The translations under genes and the position numbers were made by a program. A stretch of 64,000 nucleotides of DNA from an uncultured Collinsella sp. (GTDB lineage Bacteria; Actinomycetota; Coriobacteriia; Coriobacteriales; Coriobacteriaceae), in contig CAKUGR010000001.1 in the NCBI GenBank assembly GCA_934654775.1, forward strand, positions 62,001-126,000. The letters run 5' to 3'. Position 1 is the stretch's first letter, and every line of letters starts with the position of its first letter. The notes beneath the pieces were generated by a model that made no database searches, was not told the DNA's origin, and worked only from the letters and a program-made list of their open reading frames with translations. Below, piece by piece: positions 18,048-26,481 of the stretch.

Positions 18048-18123
18048 TTGGGTTACCTCCGCGCAATGCGCTTATACATGAGTAAACCGTAAGCCCCCAA
18101 TTGGGAGCTTACGGAATAATGAC

Positions 18124-18199
18124 TGGCACGCCAGGAAGGACTCGAACCCTCAACACTCGGTTTTGGAGACCGATGCTCTACCAATTGAACTACTGGCGT
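18124..18199 (-). tRNA. tRNA-Trp (anticodon CCA)
   Basis: A 76-nt cloverleaf on the minus strand: acceptor ACGCCAG/CTGGCGT, anticodon loop CTCCAAA, T-arm GGGTTCGAGTCC. The 3' CCA is encoded. It lies between rpmG and secE, as in many bacteria. Confidence 0.97.
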
Positions 18200-18212
18200 A
18201 TATGACTAGAGA

Positions 18213-18362
18213 CTAGCGAGTCTCTTTGTGCAGCGTGTGGTGACGGCACCAGGGGCAATACTTCTTGATCTCCATACGATCAGGCATGTTCGACTTGTTC
18301 TTGGTGGTCGTATAGTTGCGGCGCTTGCACTCAGTGCACGCAAGAGTAACTAGAGTACGCAT
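18213..18362 (-). CDS. rpmG: 50S ribosomal protein L33
   Basis: A 49-residue protein, too short for most length filters. It opens [20 protein letters not shown] and ends [11 protein letters not shown]. Cysteines 9, 12, 36 and 39 make the zinc-binding C+ form of L33. The start is the ATG at 18362. It lies between tuf and tRNA-Trp in the same direction, the expected place. Confidence 0.96.
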   Translation of the reverse strand: MRTLVTLACTECKRRNYTTTKNKSNMPDRMEIKKYCPWCRHHTLHKETR

Positions 18363-18582
18363 TTATCCTGAACCTTTCATTTCCGCCCCGTACGGGCACG
18401 AGATGGTACTTTATCAGCTCTATGTAAGTGCTGTCAATGAAAACCTCGAATCAATTGGTTCTCGGTGGATCCATTCATATTTGGAACACATCAATGAAGC
18501 CATCGAGAGCTAATCGACGGTGCAACCAGGACCATTATTGATCCTCTCGACACCAGCAACGGCTCAATATCCATTGCAGAAA

Positions 18583-18614
18583 AGAACCCGGCACCCATAT
18601 AAGTGCCGGGTTCT
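18583..18614 (-). terminator. Terminator of tuf
   Basis: AGAACCCGGCAC pairs with GTGCCGGGTTCT around an 8-nt loop, with CTTTTCTG following on the minus strand. Confidence 0.9.
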
Positions 18615-18639
18615 CTAAGTCAACTATCAGAGAGCTAGT

Positions 18640-19830
18640 TTACTCAATGATCGTGGAGACGATGCCCGAACCGACGGTGTGGCCACCCTCGCGGATAGCG
18701 AAGCGCAGGCCCTCCTCCATGGCGATCGGGTGGATGAGGTCGCCCTCGATGGTGATGTGGTCACCAGGCATAGCCATCTCGGTGCCCTCGGGGAGCTTGA
18801 CCGTACCGGTAACGTCGGTGGTACGGAAGTAGAACTGAGGACGATAACCATCGAAGAACGGGGTGTGACGGCCGCCCTCCTCCTTGGTCAGAACGTAGAT
18901 CTCGCCGGTGAACTTGGTGTGCGGGGTAACCGAACCGGGCTTGCAGAGAACCTGGCCGCGCTCGATGTCCTCGCGCTTGATGCCGCGGAGCAGCAGACCG
19001 ACGTTGTCGCCAGCCTCGCAGAAGTCCATGGACTTACGGAACATCTCGATACCGGTAACGACGGTGTTCTGGGTATCCTTGATGCCGACGATCTCGACGG
19101 GCTCGTTGAGCTTGAGCTCACCGCGCTCGACACGGCCGGTAGCAACGGTACCACGGCCGGAGATGGTCATAACGTCCTCAACGGCCATCAGGAACGGGAG
19201 GTCGTTGTTACGAGCAGGCGTCGGGATGTACTCGTCGACGGCGTTCATGAGCTCGCGGATAGCGTCCATCCACTTGGCGTCGCCCTCGAGAGCGCCCAGA
19301 GCGGAACCACGGATGACGGGGATGTCGTCGCCGGGGAAATCGTACTCGGAGAGGAGCTCACGGGTCTCCATCTCGACGAGGTCGATGAGCTCGTCATCGT
19401 CGACCATGTCGCACTTGTTCAGGAAGACGACGATGTAGGGAACGCCGACCTGACGGGCGAGCAGGATGTGCTCGCGGGTCTGAGCCATGGGGCCGTCGGT
19501 AGCGGCGATGACCAGGATAGCGCCGTCCATCTGAGCAGCACCGGAGATCATGTTCTTGACGTAGTCAGCGTGGCCCGGGCAGTCAACGTGAGCGTAGTGA
19601 CGGGCAGCAGTCTCGTACTCGACGTGGGAGACGGAGATCGTAATGCCGCGCTCGCGCTCCTCGGGAGCCTTGTCGATGTTCTCGAACGCAGTGAAGTCAG
19701 CCTTGCAGCCCTCGGTCTCGGAGAGAACCTTGGTGATGGCAGCGGTCAGCGTGGTCTTGCCGTGGTCGACGTGACCAATGGTGCCGATGTTAACATGCGG
19801 CTTAGTGCGCTCAAACTTCTCTTTGGCCAT
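18640..19830 (-). CDS. tuf: Elongation factor Tu
   Basis: A 396-residue EF-Tu, which delivers aminoacyl-tRNA to the ribosome. G1 is [10 protein letters not shown], the switch I region has ERERGITI, G3 is DCPGHADY and G4 is NKCDM. Domains 2 and 3 follow with [13 protein letters not shown] and RTTDVTG. The start has AAGAGGAGGG upstream. It follows tRNA-Tyr, tRNA-Thr and tRNA-Met on the same strand, matching the tRNA-tufB arrangement known from enterobacteria. Strong G/C-ending codon bias fits very high expression. Confidence 0.98.
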   Translation of the reverse strand: MAKEKFERTKPHVNIGTIGHVDHGKTTLTAAITKVLSETEGCKADFTAFENIDKAPEERERGITISVSHVEYETAARHYAHVDCPGHADYVKNMISGAAQMDGAILVIAATDGPMAQTREHILLARQVGVPYIVVFLNKCDMVDDDELIDLVEMETRELLSEYDFPGDDIPVIRGSALGALEGDAKWMDAIRELMNAVDEYIPTPARNNDLPFLMAVEDVMTISGRGTVATGRVERGELKLNEPVEIVGIKDTQNTVVTGIEMFRKSMDFCEAGDNVGLLLRGIKREDIERGQVLCKPGSVTPHTKFTGEIYVLTKEEGGRHTPFFDGYRPQFYFRTTDVTGTVKLPEGTEMAMPGDHITIEGDLIHPIAMEEGLRFAIREGGHTVGSGIVSTIIE

Positions 19831-19926
19831 AAAGCCCTCCTCTTAACAGGTCGTCCCCGGACGGGACTTTGCCTTTATACCATAGTGGCCTCTCAACATA
19901 CTATTGAGAAGCCACCGTGTTACCTA

Positions 19927-20003
19927 TGGTAGCGGTGACTGGATTCGAACCAGTGACGCCACGGGTATGAACCGTGTGCTCTAACCAACTGAGCTACACC
20001 GCC
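19927..20003 (-). tRNA. tRNA-Met, elongator (anticodon CAT)
   Basis: A 77-nt cloverleaf beginning GGCGGTGTAGCTCAG, with anticodon loop TTCATAC and encoded CCA. It lacks the initiator GGG/CCC anticodon stem and closely resembles elongator tRNA-Met of Bacillus. Confidence 0.95.
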
Positions 20004-20006
20004 GGA

Positions 20007-20082
20007 TGGAGCCTGCAACCAGACTTGAACTGGTGACCTCTTCGTTACCAACGAAGTGCTCTACCGACTGAGCTATACAGGC
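20007..20082 (-). tRNA. tRNA-Thr (anticodon GGT)
   Basis: A 76-nt cloverleaf: acceptor GCCTGTA/TGCAGGC, anticodon stem CTTCG with loop TTGGTAA, T-arm with TTCAAGT, encoded CCA. Three bases separate it from tRNA-Met. Confidence 0.96.
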
Positions 20083-20092
20083 ACTTGACGGG

Positions 20093-20174
20093 TGGGAGCT
20101 ATAGGATTCGAACCTATGTAGGCAGAGCCAACGGGTTTACAGCCCGTCCCCATTAACCACTCGGGCAAACTCCC
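20093..20174 (-). tRNA. tRNA-Tyr (anticodon GTA)
   Basis: A type II tRNA with a long variable arm: acceptor GGGAGTT/AGCTCCC, anticodon loop CTGTAAA. Genomic bases after the discriminator read CCC, so CCA is not encoded here, unlike its neighbours. Confidence 0.94.
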
Positions 20175-20475
20175 AATCGTTCAAGTATCCGCAGGTCCTT
20201 TGGTCTTTTGGACCGCCGCCCCCGCGAACGAAAAAGATAATACGATGCAACCTTGGGGGCTGTCAACGAAAACCTCTAGATACACGGTGCCGGGCGTATC
20301 TATATAGCTTTAACCTGCGGTTTTATTGAGTTTGGATATGAAGGACGGTGGATTTTGCTGCACTGGTGACATTTCCCGAGGGAACACTTTGGCGTAGTGG
20401 AGTAAGCCTGCAGAATATTACTGCGATAACGACTCATTTGCACCTATATATAGGTCGAGATCGGGCTTCCCTGAA

Positions 20476-20625
20476 TCGATCGAGCGTGGATTGTCTTCCG
20501 TTTGAAATCGAGCGTGGATAATCTCCCACTTTTGACGTGTCATCGAGTCCAAAGTGGCAGATTATCCACGCTCGTTCTTCAAGCGGGAGATTTTCCACGC
20601 TCGTACGTCCGATAATCCTCGCTCG
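20476..20625. repeat. Nested inverted repeats with CGAGCGTGGA units
   Basis: Five copies of CGAGCGTGGA or its complement: two forward (20481, 20509) and three reverse (20565, 20594, and a variant at 20616). The central pair forms a 24-bp stem with one mismatch (20509-20532 with 20551-20574), and outer copies extend the symmetry. No gene is seen in 20175-20837. Confidence 0.75.
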
Positions 20626-20655
20626 ATCAAGTAGACCAGGGACTTCACCGTTTTC

Positions 20656-20792
20656 ATCTCGATCTGTAACAGTAAGAGGGTTATTCCTCCCCTGTCTGTT
20701 ACAGATCGAGATATTACCCACCAACCCGTCTTAACATCTCAATCTGTAACAGCTTGAAGAGAAATACCGGTCTAGATGTTACGGATCAAGAT
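20656..20792. repeat. Two ATCTCGATCTGTAACAG-type inverted repeats
   Basis: ATCTCGATCTGTAACAG (20656-20672) has a perfect 17-bp complement at 20696-20712. A diverged second pair sits at 20736-20752 and about 20774-20792. They lie between the CGAGCGTGGA field and the 3' end of the DUF262 gene. Confidence 0.7.
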
Positions 20793-20837
20793 TGAATCGC
20801 TTGGGCTGAATGTCCCCAAGATATTGGCTGGCGGTCA

Positions 20838-22691
20838 CTAGAACTCAATCTCGTCAAAGTCAAAAGCTTTCAAAGTGAGTCCAACGAGCTTGTCTGTGCG
20901 CTCCTGAATCTGCTCGCTGGTCCAGGTATCAGTGTTTACCAACTCGTCGTTCAGGTTCAACCCGTTGCGGTATCCGACATTCGCCCCGTTGACATCCTTG
21001 CGGTCTCGCTTGGTCACAAAGGGCATGTTGCTCAGCTTCGAGTTATACCCGGTGATGGTTAGATTACCAAGCGTGTGGACCTGTTTCTCCTGCACCTCAA
21101 TCGCCTTAGACATGTCGCCGTCCGCAACCATCTTCACCCATTCATCTGGAATGTTCTTGCCCTGAGGGAAGATGTGCTCGATTGTCCAGACGTAGTTTCC
21201 GGAGGCGTATCGTTCCCAAAGCGGCTTCATCTCTTTCGTAACGCTCGGAGATGCGATAACAGTAAGGACGTAGCGCGTCATATCGGGATTGACGTCGTAA
21301 ATCGGCCCCTCAAGACGTTCTTTGAAGGAAGCGTCGCTGGCAGACACATCGACGAGGCGCTTCTTGATGTACTCCGCGGCTGCAATGCCCTTGAGCCCCT
21401 CGCTTTCGAGGCTCTCACAAATACTGATGAAGAGTCTCTCAAGATCACGTGTGGGAGGTGTATCGGTGAGGTTGCGCCGGACAAAGAAGCAGACGAGGAG
21501 CTTAACAAGAAGCGCGAGGGTTTCATCTTTTAGCTCCAACTGGTTCTGCTTCTTAAAGAGGAACAGCAGCATCAGGTAAGATGCGACGCCCTGCGCTCTC
21601 GAAAGCTCCAAAAGCTGATGCGAAAGCTCGGAATCCGGGCTCTCTTGATCGAGCCCAATGATCCTCGAATAGAGTGCGGAATTCTCGGTCAGCTCGTCCA
21701 ACACCTTAAGGGCGCCGTCATCAGATTCCATCCGCTTCTCGTAGATTTTCAGAAGGTTGGAACGCGTGGCAACGGAACCGAGAGGGAGTTGGGAACCAGA
21801 TTCACCGGTAAATGGCTTGTTCACCTCCCGGCGGAAGGCATCGTAGTTCTGGCGGAAGAAGCGTTCCTGCGTCTTGTAGTCATCGCCGAGATTGCGGAGC
21901 ACTTCCTGCCAGCGTTCAAAGTAATAGTTGAGCTGTCCGTCATCCACCCCAGCAACCTTGCCGAGAAGCATGTTCTTGATAAGGTCGACGGCACTCAAGG
22001 GAACACCGCGGTTGTTAAGAGACGCGAACAAGGTGTAGGCGTCAGCATGACTATCGACGGTAATCTGGACCACGACCGCTGAGCACACCAACCTGCAGAT
22101 ATCAAGGAGGCAGTGAACGCACTCGATTCCATCCCTGCCCTCAACGTCCTCACCCAGCCGATCGTAAAAATAGTTGAATGCCTTAGACATCTTTCTTAGA
22201 CCAAAGAACTTCGGCTTTTGTATAACCGCATCTAGGCCGATATGTTCCTTCAAGATCCAGCGGTAATCCTCAAGGTTATGATTCTGAACCTGAGGAATAA
22301 CGCGCGTCATTGACTTGTCAGATTTCAAGATCAGACGATTGCGCAGGGGTCGAATATCGTCCAACATCATGTCGTCATCGATAGAATTCTTATGCTCCAT
22401 GATGCGAGTATAGAGGGCGGCAAGGAGAAGACTGAGCGTCGTCAGGCGTTGCTGGCCATCGATAACTTCATAGTGAATGGTATCCATCTTGGAATTCACG
22501 GTCCCGTTCACGACAATAAACGAGCCCAGGAAGTAACCGGCGTCGTTTTGGGTGATGTCGTCATAGAGATTCGCCCAGTCGCGCTGATTCCAAGTGTATT
22601 CGCGCTGGTAACGAGGAATGTCATAGATTTTTAGCATATCGGTCGACAGAATATTGGCAACCGTTGGGTCCTCTACGCTATTAATCATCAT
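20838..22691 (-). CDS. DUF262/DUF1524 protein (GmrSD-like, probable defence nuclease)
   Basis: A 617-residue protein with an N-terminal DUF262 domain (IPRYQREYTWNQRDW near residue 27, then VIDGQQRLTTLSLLLAAL) and a C-terminal DUF1524 HNH-type domain (WTIEHIFPQG, then HTLGNLTITGYNSKLSNM). DUF262 proteins are ParB-like NTPases. With DUF1524 they form GmrSD-type modification-dependent restriction enzymes and other phage-defence nucleases. Key motifs look intact. GAAAGGA precedes two adjacent ATGs; the first is used. It is a lone gene between tRNA-Thr(TGT) and tRNA-Tyr, and reads as an insertion into an ancestral tRNA cluster. Third codon positions look less G/C-rich than in neighbours. The target is unknown. 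Confidence 0.88.
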   Translation of the reverse strand: MMINSVEDPTVANILSTDMLKIYDIPRYQREYTWNQRDWANLYDDITQNDAGYFLGSFIVVNGTVNSKMDTIHYEVIDGQQRLTTLSLLLAALYTRIMEHKNSIDDDMMLDDIRPLRNRLILKSDKSMTRVIPQVQNHNLEDYRWILKEHIGLDAVIQKPKFFGLRKMSKAFNYFYDRLGEDVEGRDGIECVHCLLDICRLVCSAVVVQITVDSHADAYTLFASLNNRGVPLSAVDLIKNMLLGKVAGVDDGQLNYYFERWQEVLRNLGDDYKTQERFFRQNYDAFRREVNKPFTGESGSQLPLGSVATRSNLLKIYEKRMESDDGALKVLDELTENSALYSRIIGLDQESPDSELSHQLLELSRAQGVASYLMLLFLFKKQNQLELKDETLALLVKLLVCFFVRRNLTDTPPTRDLERLFISICESLESEGLKGIAAAEYIKKRLVDVSASDASFKERLEGPIYDVNPDMTRYVLTVIASPSVTKEMKPLWERYASGNYVWTIEHIFPQGKNIPDEWVKMVADGDMSKAIEVQEKQVHTLGNLTITGYNSKLSNMPFVTKRDRKDVNGANVGYRNGLNLNDELVNTDTWTSEQIQERTDKLVGLTLKAFDFDEIEF

Positions 22692-23076
22692 GGGTCCTTT
22701 CAATCGCCTTGCTCACAAACGACGGGAAATCCTTGTCGCTCTTGACTTCTCGCGCCGAATTAAATCTAGACTATAGTAATACCCATGGGCTACAGGAAAG
22801 AGAGCCGTGCACGGCGTGCGATCTTTCGAGAAGCGGCATCGGAGCTCTCAGCGCCTTGGTCACTTTCCACTCTATCCCAGTTGGAGACACAAAGCCCAAA
22901 ACTCTAATGGAGACAGCAACTGTAAGCTTGGCTTTTCCCGCCTCATTGCACGCGTTTATTGACAATGAGCATCGGTTGCAAAACACACAAGTGCACTTTC
23001 AGATTTAATTGTTGCATATTTGTTGCATGAGAAGGCAGAATCAGAGGCTATATCGCCTCTGACCTGCGAAAACTCA
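22692..23076. other. Intergenic stretch between the DUF262 gene and tRNA-Thr
   Basis: No convincing gene in 385 bp. On the minus strand a TATAGT about 85 bp before the DUF262 start is a possible -10 box. A 99-codon plus-strand frame (22709-23008) has no ribosome site or recognisable product. Confidence 0.5.
23041..23062 (-). terminator. Hairpin downstream of tRNA-Thr(TGT)
   Basis: TCAGAGGC pairs with GCCTCTGA around TATATC, 15 bp beyond the tRNA 3' end on the minus strand, with TTCTGCCTTCTC after it. Likely the tRNA terminator. Confidence 0.65.
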
Positions 23077-23151
23077 TGGAGCCAGTGACAGGAATCGAAC
23101 CTGCAACCCACTGATTACAAATCAGTTGCGCTACCGTTGCGCCACACTGGC
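23077..23151 (-). tRNA. tRNA-Thr (anticodon TGT)
   Basis: A 75-nt cloverleaf: acceptor GCCAGTG/CACTGGC, anticodon stem CTGAT with loop TTTGTAA, encoded CCA. In enterobacteria thr(TGT) directly precedes tyr(GTA); here the DUF262 gene lies between them. Confidence 0.96.
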
Positions 23152-23297
23152 ACGCTTGGCACTTTCGCGCGAAGCCTGTTAAGAATAAAGGAATTGCGGA
23201 CGAGGCGCAACAGGCCGCACGGCGTTATACAAATATGCAAAATCCAGCAACAACACGTACCAGGCCCGTTCATTTCTGTCAGTTCGCTCTCAATCTC

Positions 23298-23364
23298 AAA
23301 ACTATTCGCCAGAACGAATAGTTTTAATTACAATGGAATAGATAAAACTATTCGTTCTGGCGAA
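23298..23364. promoter_or_regulatory. Large operator-like inverted repeat before the HTH-HipA gene
   Basis: TTCGCCAGAACGAATAGTTTT (23305-23325) has an exact 21-bp inverted copy at 23344-23364. A third half-site, AAAACTATTCG, begins at 23298. The array ends 10 bp before the start codon, a place that fits autorepression by the gene's own HTH domain. Confidence 0.75.
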
Positions 23365-23374
23365 GGGTTTCGCG

Positions 23375-24715
23375 ATGTTGACTACAAAGGAAGCAGCCGA
23401 ACTGCTCGGCGTCACCCCGCGCAGGGTGCAGGAACTCATTAGGAACGGCGCGCTGACTGCCCGCAAGGCTTCTGGCGTGTGGCTTATCGACAAAGACAGC
23501 GTAGACACGCGACTCCGCTCCGCAACCAAAAGAGGGGGACGGCCTCGTCGTGGACATGGGAAAAGCGAGATCGCATTCACCCTCATGAACCGCACGCACG
23601 AAGTGGCCCAGCTGGTCTACAGCAGATCACGGAAAGACTTCACCCACATCGGCGCCGACGTCGATCGTGCCCACGCTCCTATTGGAGTATTTGCTCCCAG
23701 CAAACCTGTATCGCTCGACTCCTTCCGCATCTGGTGGCGCGGCCGCGGTATCCCGCTCGCACGCATTGGGCTAGCCTCCCTACTTGCAGAAGCCGCAGTC
23801 GATGTTCCCGATGAACTCGTACAGCGAAATCTTGGCCTCTCCTTATCCGACCAGTATTGGATTAGGCCCCAAGACTCCGACCTCGCGTGGGAAGATATCA
23901 ATTTCTTCAATAATGCTTTTGACGACGTCTCTCTCAGCATCGCGCCCTTCGCCCCAGAGGGCAAGGCGGCTGCCGCAAAGCCCGACAACACCTCGGACGG
24001 CAATCTTCAAAAGTACTGGACATGCGAGGGTGACCGTCGAATCCTCCACAAGGCAGGTGCGCATCTAAACCAGGAACCCTATAACGAGATGGTGGCGACT
24101 GCACTTCACCGTCGCATCCTAAACGCTTGCGATTATGTACCCTATTCGCTCGAAGGCGCAGGTACTTCTGCCTTGAGCACATGCAATGTATTCTTAACTG
24201 ACGAAGAAGAATATGTCCCTGCGTTCTATGTAAACCAGCATGCAAATACAGACGAGCGACTAACCGATTACGAACGGTATGTAGCAAACTGCGAGGAGCT
24301 TGGAGCGACAGATATAAAAGACGCCCTTGACCGCATGATTGTATGCGATGACATCATTGCCAACTATGATCGCCATTGGCGCAACTTTGGCCTCGTGCGA
24401 AACGTCAACTCACTGGTCTGTAGACCAGCCCCCATCTTCGATTCGGGTTCATCACTCTGGTGCAACATATCACTAGAGGAGCTTAGAGCGGGAGAGCACA
24501 GTTTTACCAGTGCACAATTTCATTCAAGCCCCGCCAAACAAATGTTGCTCGTCGAAGACATGGGCTGGTTTGACGGCGACAAACTCGAAGGCTTCGTTGA
24601 CGAGTCAATCGAGACTCTGTCCAGAAACGACGCGCTCACGGCAAGGCTGCCATATCTAAAAGAGGCGCTTACATGGCGCCTCCGCAGAATGATCGACATC
24701 GCTGAATGGAGTTAG
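23375..24715 (+). CDS. HTH domain fused to HipA-like kinase
   Basis: A 446-residue protein. Residues 1-50 form an excisionase/MerR-like helix-turn-helix (MLTTKEAAELLGVTPRRVQE, then GVWLIDKDSVD). A basic linker follows (about 50-70). The rest resembles HipA Ser/Thr kinases: NYDRHWRNFGL near residue 330 matches the catalytic D-x-(H/K)-x-x-N loop, and APIFDSGSSLW near 352 matches the metal-binding Asp segment. HipA toxins phosphorylate translation factors and usually have a separate HipB antitoxin; here the DNA-binding part is in the same chain and no antitoxin gene is adjacent. A 21-bp inverted repeat covers the promoter. The kinase call rests on motifs alone. Confidence 0.72.
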   Translation: MLTTKEAAELLGVTPRRVQELIRNGALTARKASGVWLIDKDSVDTRLRSATKRGGRPRRGHGKSEIAFTLMNRTHEVAQLVYSRSRKDFTHIGADVDRAHAPIGVFAPSKPVSLDSFRIWWRGRGIPLARIGLASLLAEAAVDVPDELVQRNLGLSLSDQYWIRPQDSDLAWEDINFFNNAFDDVSLSIAPFAPEGKAAAAKPDNTSDGNLQKYWTCEGDRRILHKAGAHLNQEPYNEMVATALHRRILNACDYVPYSLEGAGTSALSTCNVFLTDEEEYVPAFYVNQHANTDERLTDYERYVANCEELGATDIKDALDRMIVCDDIIANYDRHWRNFGLVRNVNSLVCRPAPIFDSGSSLWCNISLEELRAGEHSFTSAQFHSSPAKQMLLVEDMGWFDGDKLEGFVDESIETLSRNDALTARLPYLKEALTWRLRRMIDIAEWS

Positions 24716-24742
24716 CGAGACAGCGCCGCGCCGCCAGCTCCC

Positions 24743-25420
24743 CTACCGTCCGCGCAGGGCCTTGAGCTTGGCCAGGGCCTCGGGGCTCAGGCGGCTGCCC
24801 AAAGTCATCTTGATCTGCGGAGCTTCCTCTGCCTCGTGAACGTCGTTATCGATCTGCTTGATCTCGTCCACCAGCATGCGGCTCGAGATGCGCGTAACGC
24901 CCTTGCCCATGACGACGGCCTGGATCGTGCCGTCGCTCGACACCACGGAGCACGCGCGACCTTCCTCGCGCGCCTCGATGCAGAGCTTCTGCACCACGGT
25001 ATCGGCAGAGACGCCCGTCGGCGAAAACTCGATACGCACGCCGCGCGCCGGCAGGTTGGGGCGCTCGCTGGAGATATTGCCCGCACCGTCGAACACGATC
25101 ACGGCCTCGTAGCGGCCCTGGGCAAACGCCGCAACATCGTTGATGAGCGCGGTGCGCGCCATATCGTGGACGTCGCTGGAATACGGATCGTCGGAATGGT
25201 CGTAGACGAGCTTTTCGTAGCGCGGCGTGCAGTGAATCACGTTGTAGCCGTCGACCACCAGCAGCTCGGGCTTATTGGAGTGCACCGTCGAGACCGGATC
25301 GGCGATGGCCTGCGCAAACGCATTGCCGCCCACGCCATAGGTCGCGGCCGAAACAATCGGCTTGGCCGAGCCCTCGCCAAAGCGCTTGGCCTTGGACTTG
25401 GCGCGGTTCTTCTTGGACAT
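24743..25420 (-). CDS. rae1: NYN-domain ribonuclease, Rae1/YacP-like
   Basis: A 225-residue protein with a YacP-type NYN/PIN nuclease fold: LLVVDGYNVIH, VIVFDGAGN and CSVVSSDGTIQ supply the acidic residues. In Bacillus Rae1 enters the ribosomal A site and cuts certain mRNAs. A basic N-terminal stretch (KKNRAKSKAKR) would suit RNA or ribosome binding. It lies 3 bp after rlmB, the same order as cysS-rlmB-rae1 in Firmicutes. The gene converges on the HTH-HipA gene with 27 bp between and no clear terminator. Orthology is inferred from fold and position. Confidence 0.85.
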   Translation of the reverse strand: MSKKNRAKSKAKRFGEGSAKPIVSAATYGVGGNAFAQAIADPVSTVHSNKPELLVVDGYNVIHCTPRYEKLVYDHSDDPYSSDVHDMARTALINDVAAFAQGRYEAVIVFDGAGNISSERPNLPARGVRIEFSPTGVSADTVVQKLCIEAREEGRACSVVSSDGTIQAVVMGKGVTRISSRMLVDEIKQIDNDVHEAEEAPQIKMTLGSRLSPEALAKLKALRGR

Positions 25421-25423
25421 GCG

Positions 25424-26338
25424 CTACTCCTCCCCCATGAGCTCGCCGGCATTGCGGCGCAGCCACTCAAAGCACAGCGCGGTGGTCGCCTGGGCCACGT
25501 TGAGACTCTCGGTCATACCGCGCTGGGGAAGCTTGGTCAAAAAGTCGCATTTCTCGAGCACCAGGCGCGAGATGCCGTCGCCCTCGGAGCCCATGACGAG
25601 CGCCACGCGGCCCTCGATGGGAGCATCCCAGCAGCTGCCCTCGGCGTGCTCGGAGGCGCCGCCCACCCAAAAGCCGGCGGCCTTAAGATCGTCGAGCGCA
25701 CGGGCGATATTGGGAACCTGTGCGATAGGCAGATGCATGACGGCACCGGCAGAGGTCTTGTAGCTGCCAACGGTTACGCCGGCGGCACGCTTATTGGCAA
25801 TGATGACACCGGCCGCGCCCACAACCTCGGCGGAGCGCACGATAGCACCAAAGTTGCCATCGTCGGTCACATGGTCGAGCACCACGACAAGTGCCGGGCC
25901 GTCACCCGCGCGGTCGAGAATATCGGCGACATCGGCATAGGGGAAGTTGCCAACCTCGAGCGCGATGCCCTGGTGAGCGCCATGGCTCGACAGTGCGTCG
26001 AGCTGCGCGCGCGGCACATACTTAATGCGGACACCCGCGGCGTTGAGGTCGTCGACCAGGCGCGACAAGGCGGCATCGCGCTCCCCGCCCTCGGCAATGA
26101 GCGCGCACTTGATGGGAAAACCAGTACGCAGCGCCTCGGCGACGGCACGACGACCTTCGATAAACTCGCCCTTGGGAACCTGAACGTTGTCGCGGTTGCG
26201 ATCGCGCTGCGGACGTGCGGCCTGGGCGCGATCGCGCTGACCCTTGGAAGCGGCAGCGCGATCATTTCGGCGAATCGGACGCGAGCCAGAAGCGGCCTGC
26301 TTGCCGCCACGCGGTGCACGCTTGCGATTGTCGGCCAT
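25424..26338 (-). CDS. rlmB: 23S rRNA 2'-O-methyltransferase RlmB (TrmH family)
   Basis: A 304-residue SpoU/TrmH methyltransferase. The N-terminal 50 residues are Arg/Lys-rich and low in complexity. The substrate-binding domain starts EGRRAVAEALRT. The knotted SAM domain has LDHVTDDGNFGAIVRSAEV (motif 1), LVMGSEGDGISRLVLEKCD (motif 2) and LNVAQATTALCFEWLRR (motif 3). RlmB methylates G2251 in the P loop of 23S rRNA. The ATG at 26338 follows GGAGG. It sits between cysS and rae1; the mini-III gene found there in Bacillus is absent. Confidence 0.92.
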   Translation of the reverse strand: MADNRKRAPRGGKQAASGSRPIRRNDRAAASKGQRDRAQAARPQRDRNRDNVQVPKGEFIEGRRAVAEALRTGFPIKCALIAEGGERDAALSRLVDDLNAAGVRIKYVPRAQLDALSSHGAHQGIALEVGNFPYADVADILDRAGDGPALVVVLDHVTDDGNFGAIVRSAEVVGAAGVIIANKRAAGVTVGSYKTSAGAVMHLPIAQVPNIARALDDLKAAGFWVGGASEHAEGSCWDAPIEGRVALVMGSEGDGISRLVLEKCDFLTKLPQRGMTESLNVAQATTALCFEWLRRNAGELMGEE

Positions 26339-26481
26339 AGGACGGCCTCCTTAAATAGATAGCGAACAAGAATCGACCGTCCGAGCCACGGCACCTTGCC
26401 TTTCAATCGTCGGGCATGACCACCAGGTCTATGCCCTCCTCTTTCAAGGCAATCTGCCGCACCTCGAACGGTCGACAAATA

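Noticed and set aside
15987..18092. 701-codon plus-strand frame across rplA, rplK, nusG and secE
   Set aside because: It is antisense to four well-known genes. Open antisense frames are common opposite strongly biased codons.
18679..19932. 417-codon plus-strand frame opposite tuf
   Set aside because: Antisense shadow of EF-Tu, with Asp/Leu/Val-rich composition and no family match.
20476..20625. Possible CRISPR array at the CGAGCGTGGA units
   Set aside because: The units are in both orientations with uneven spacing and few copies, which fits nested palindromes.
22709..23008. 99-codon plus-strand frame between the DUF262 gene and tRNA-Thr
   Set aside because: No ribosome site, no recognisable domain, and it overlaps the probable DUF262 promoter.
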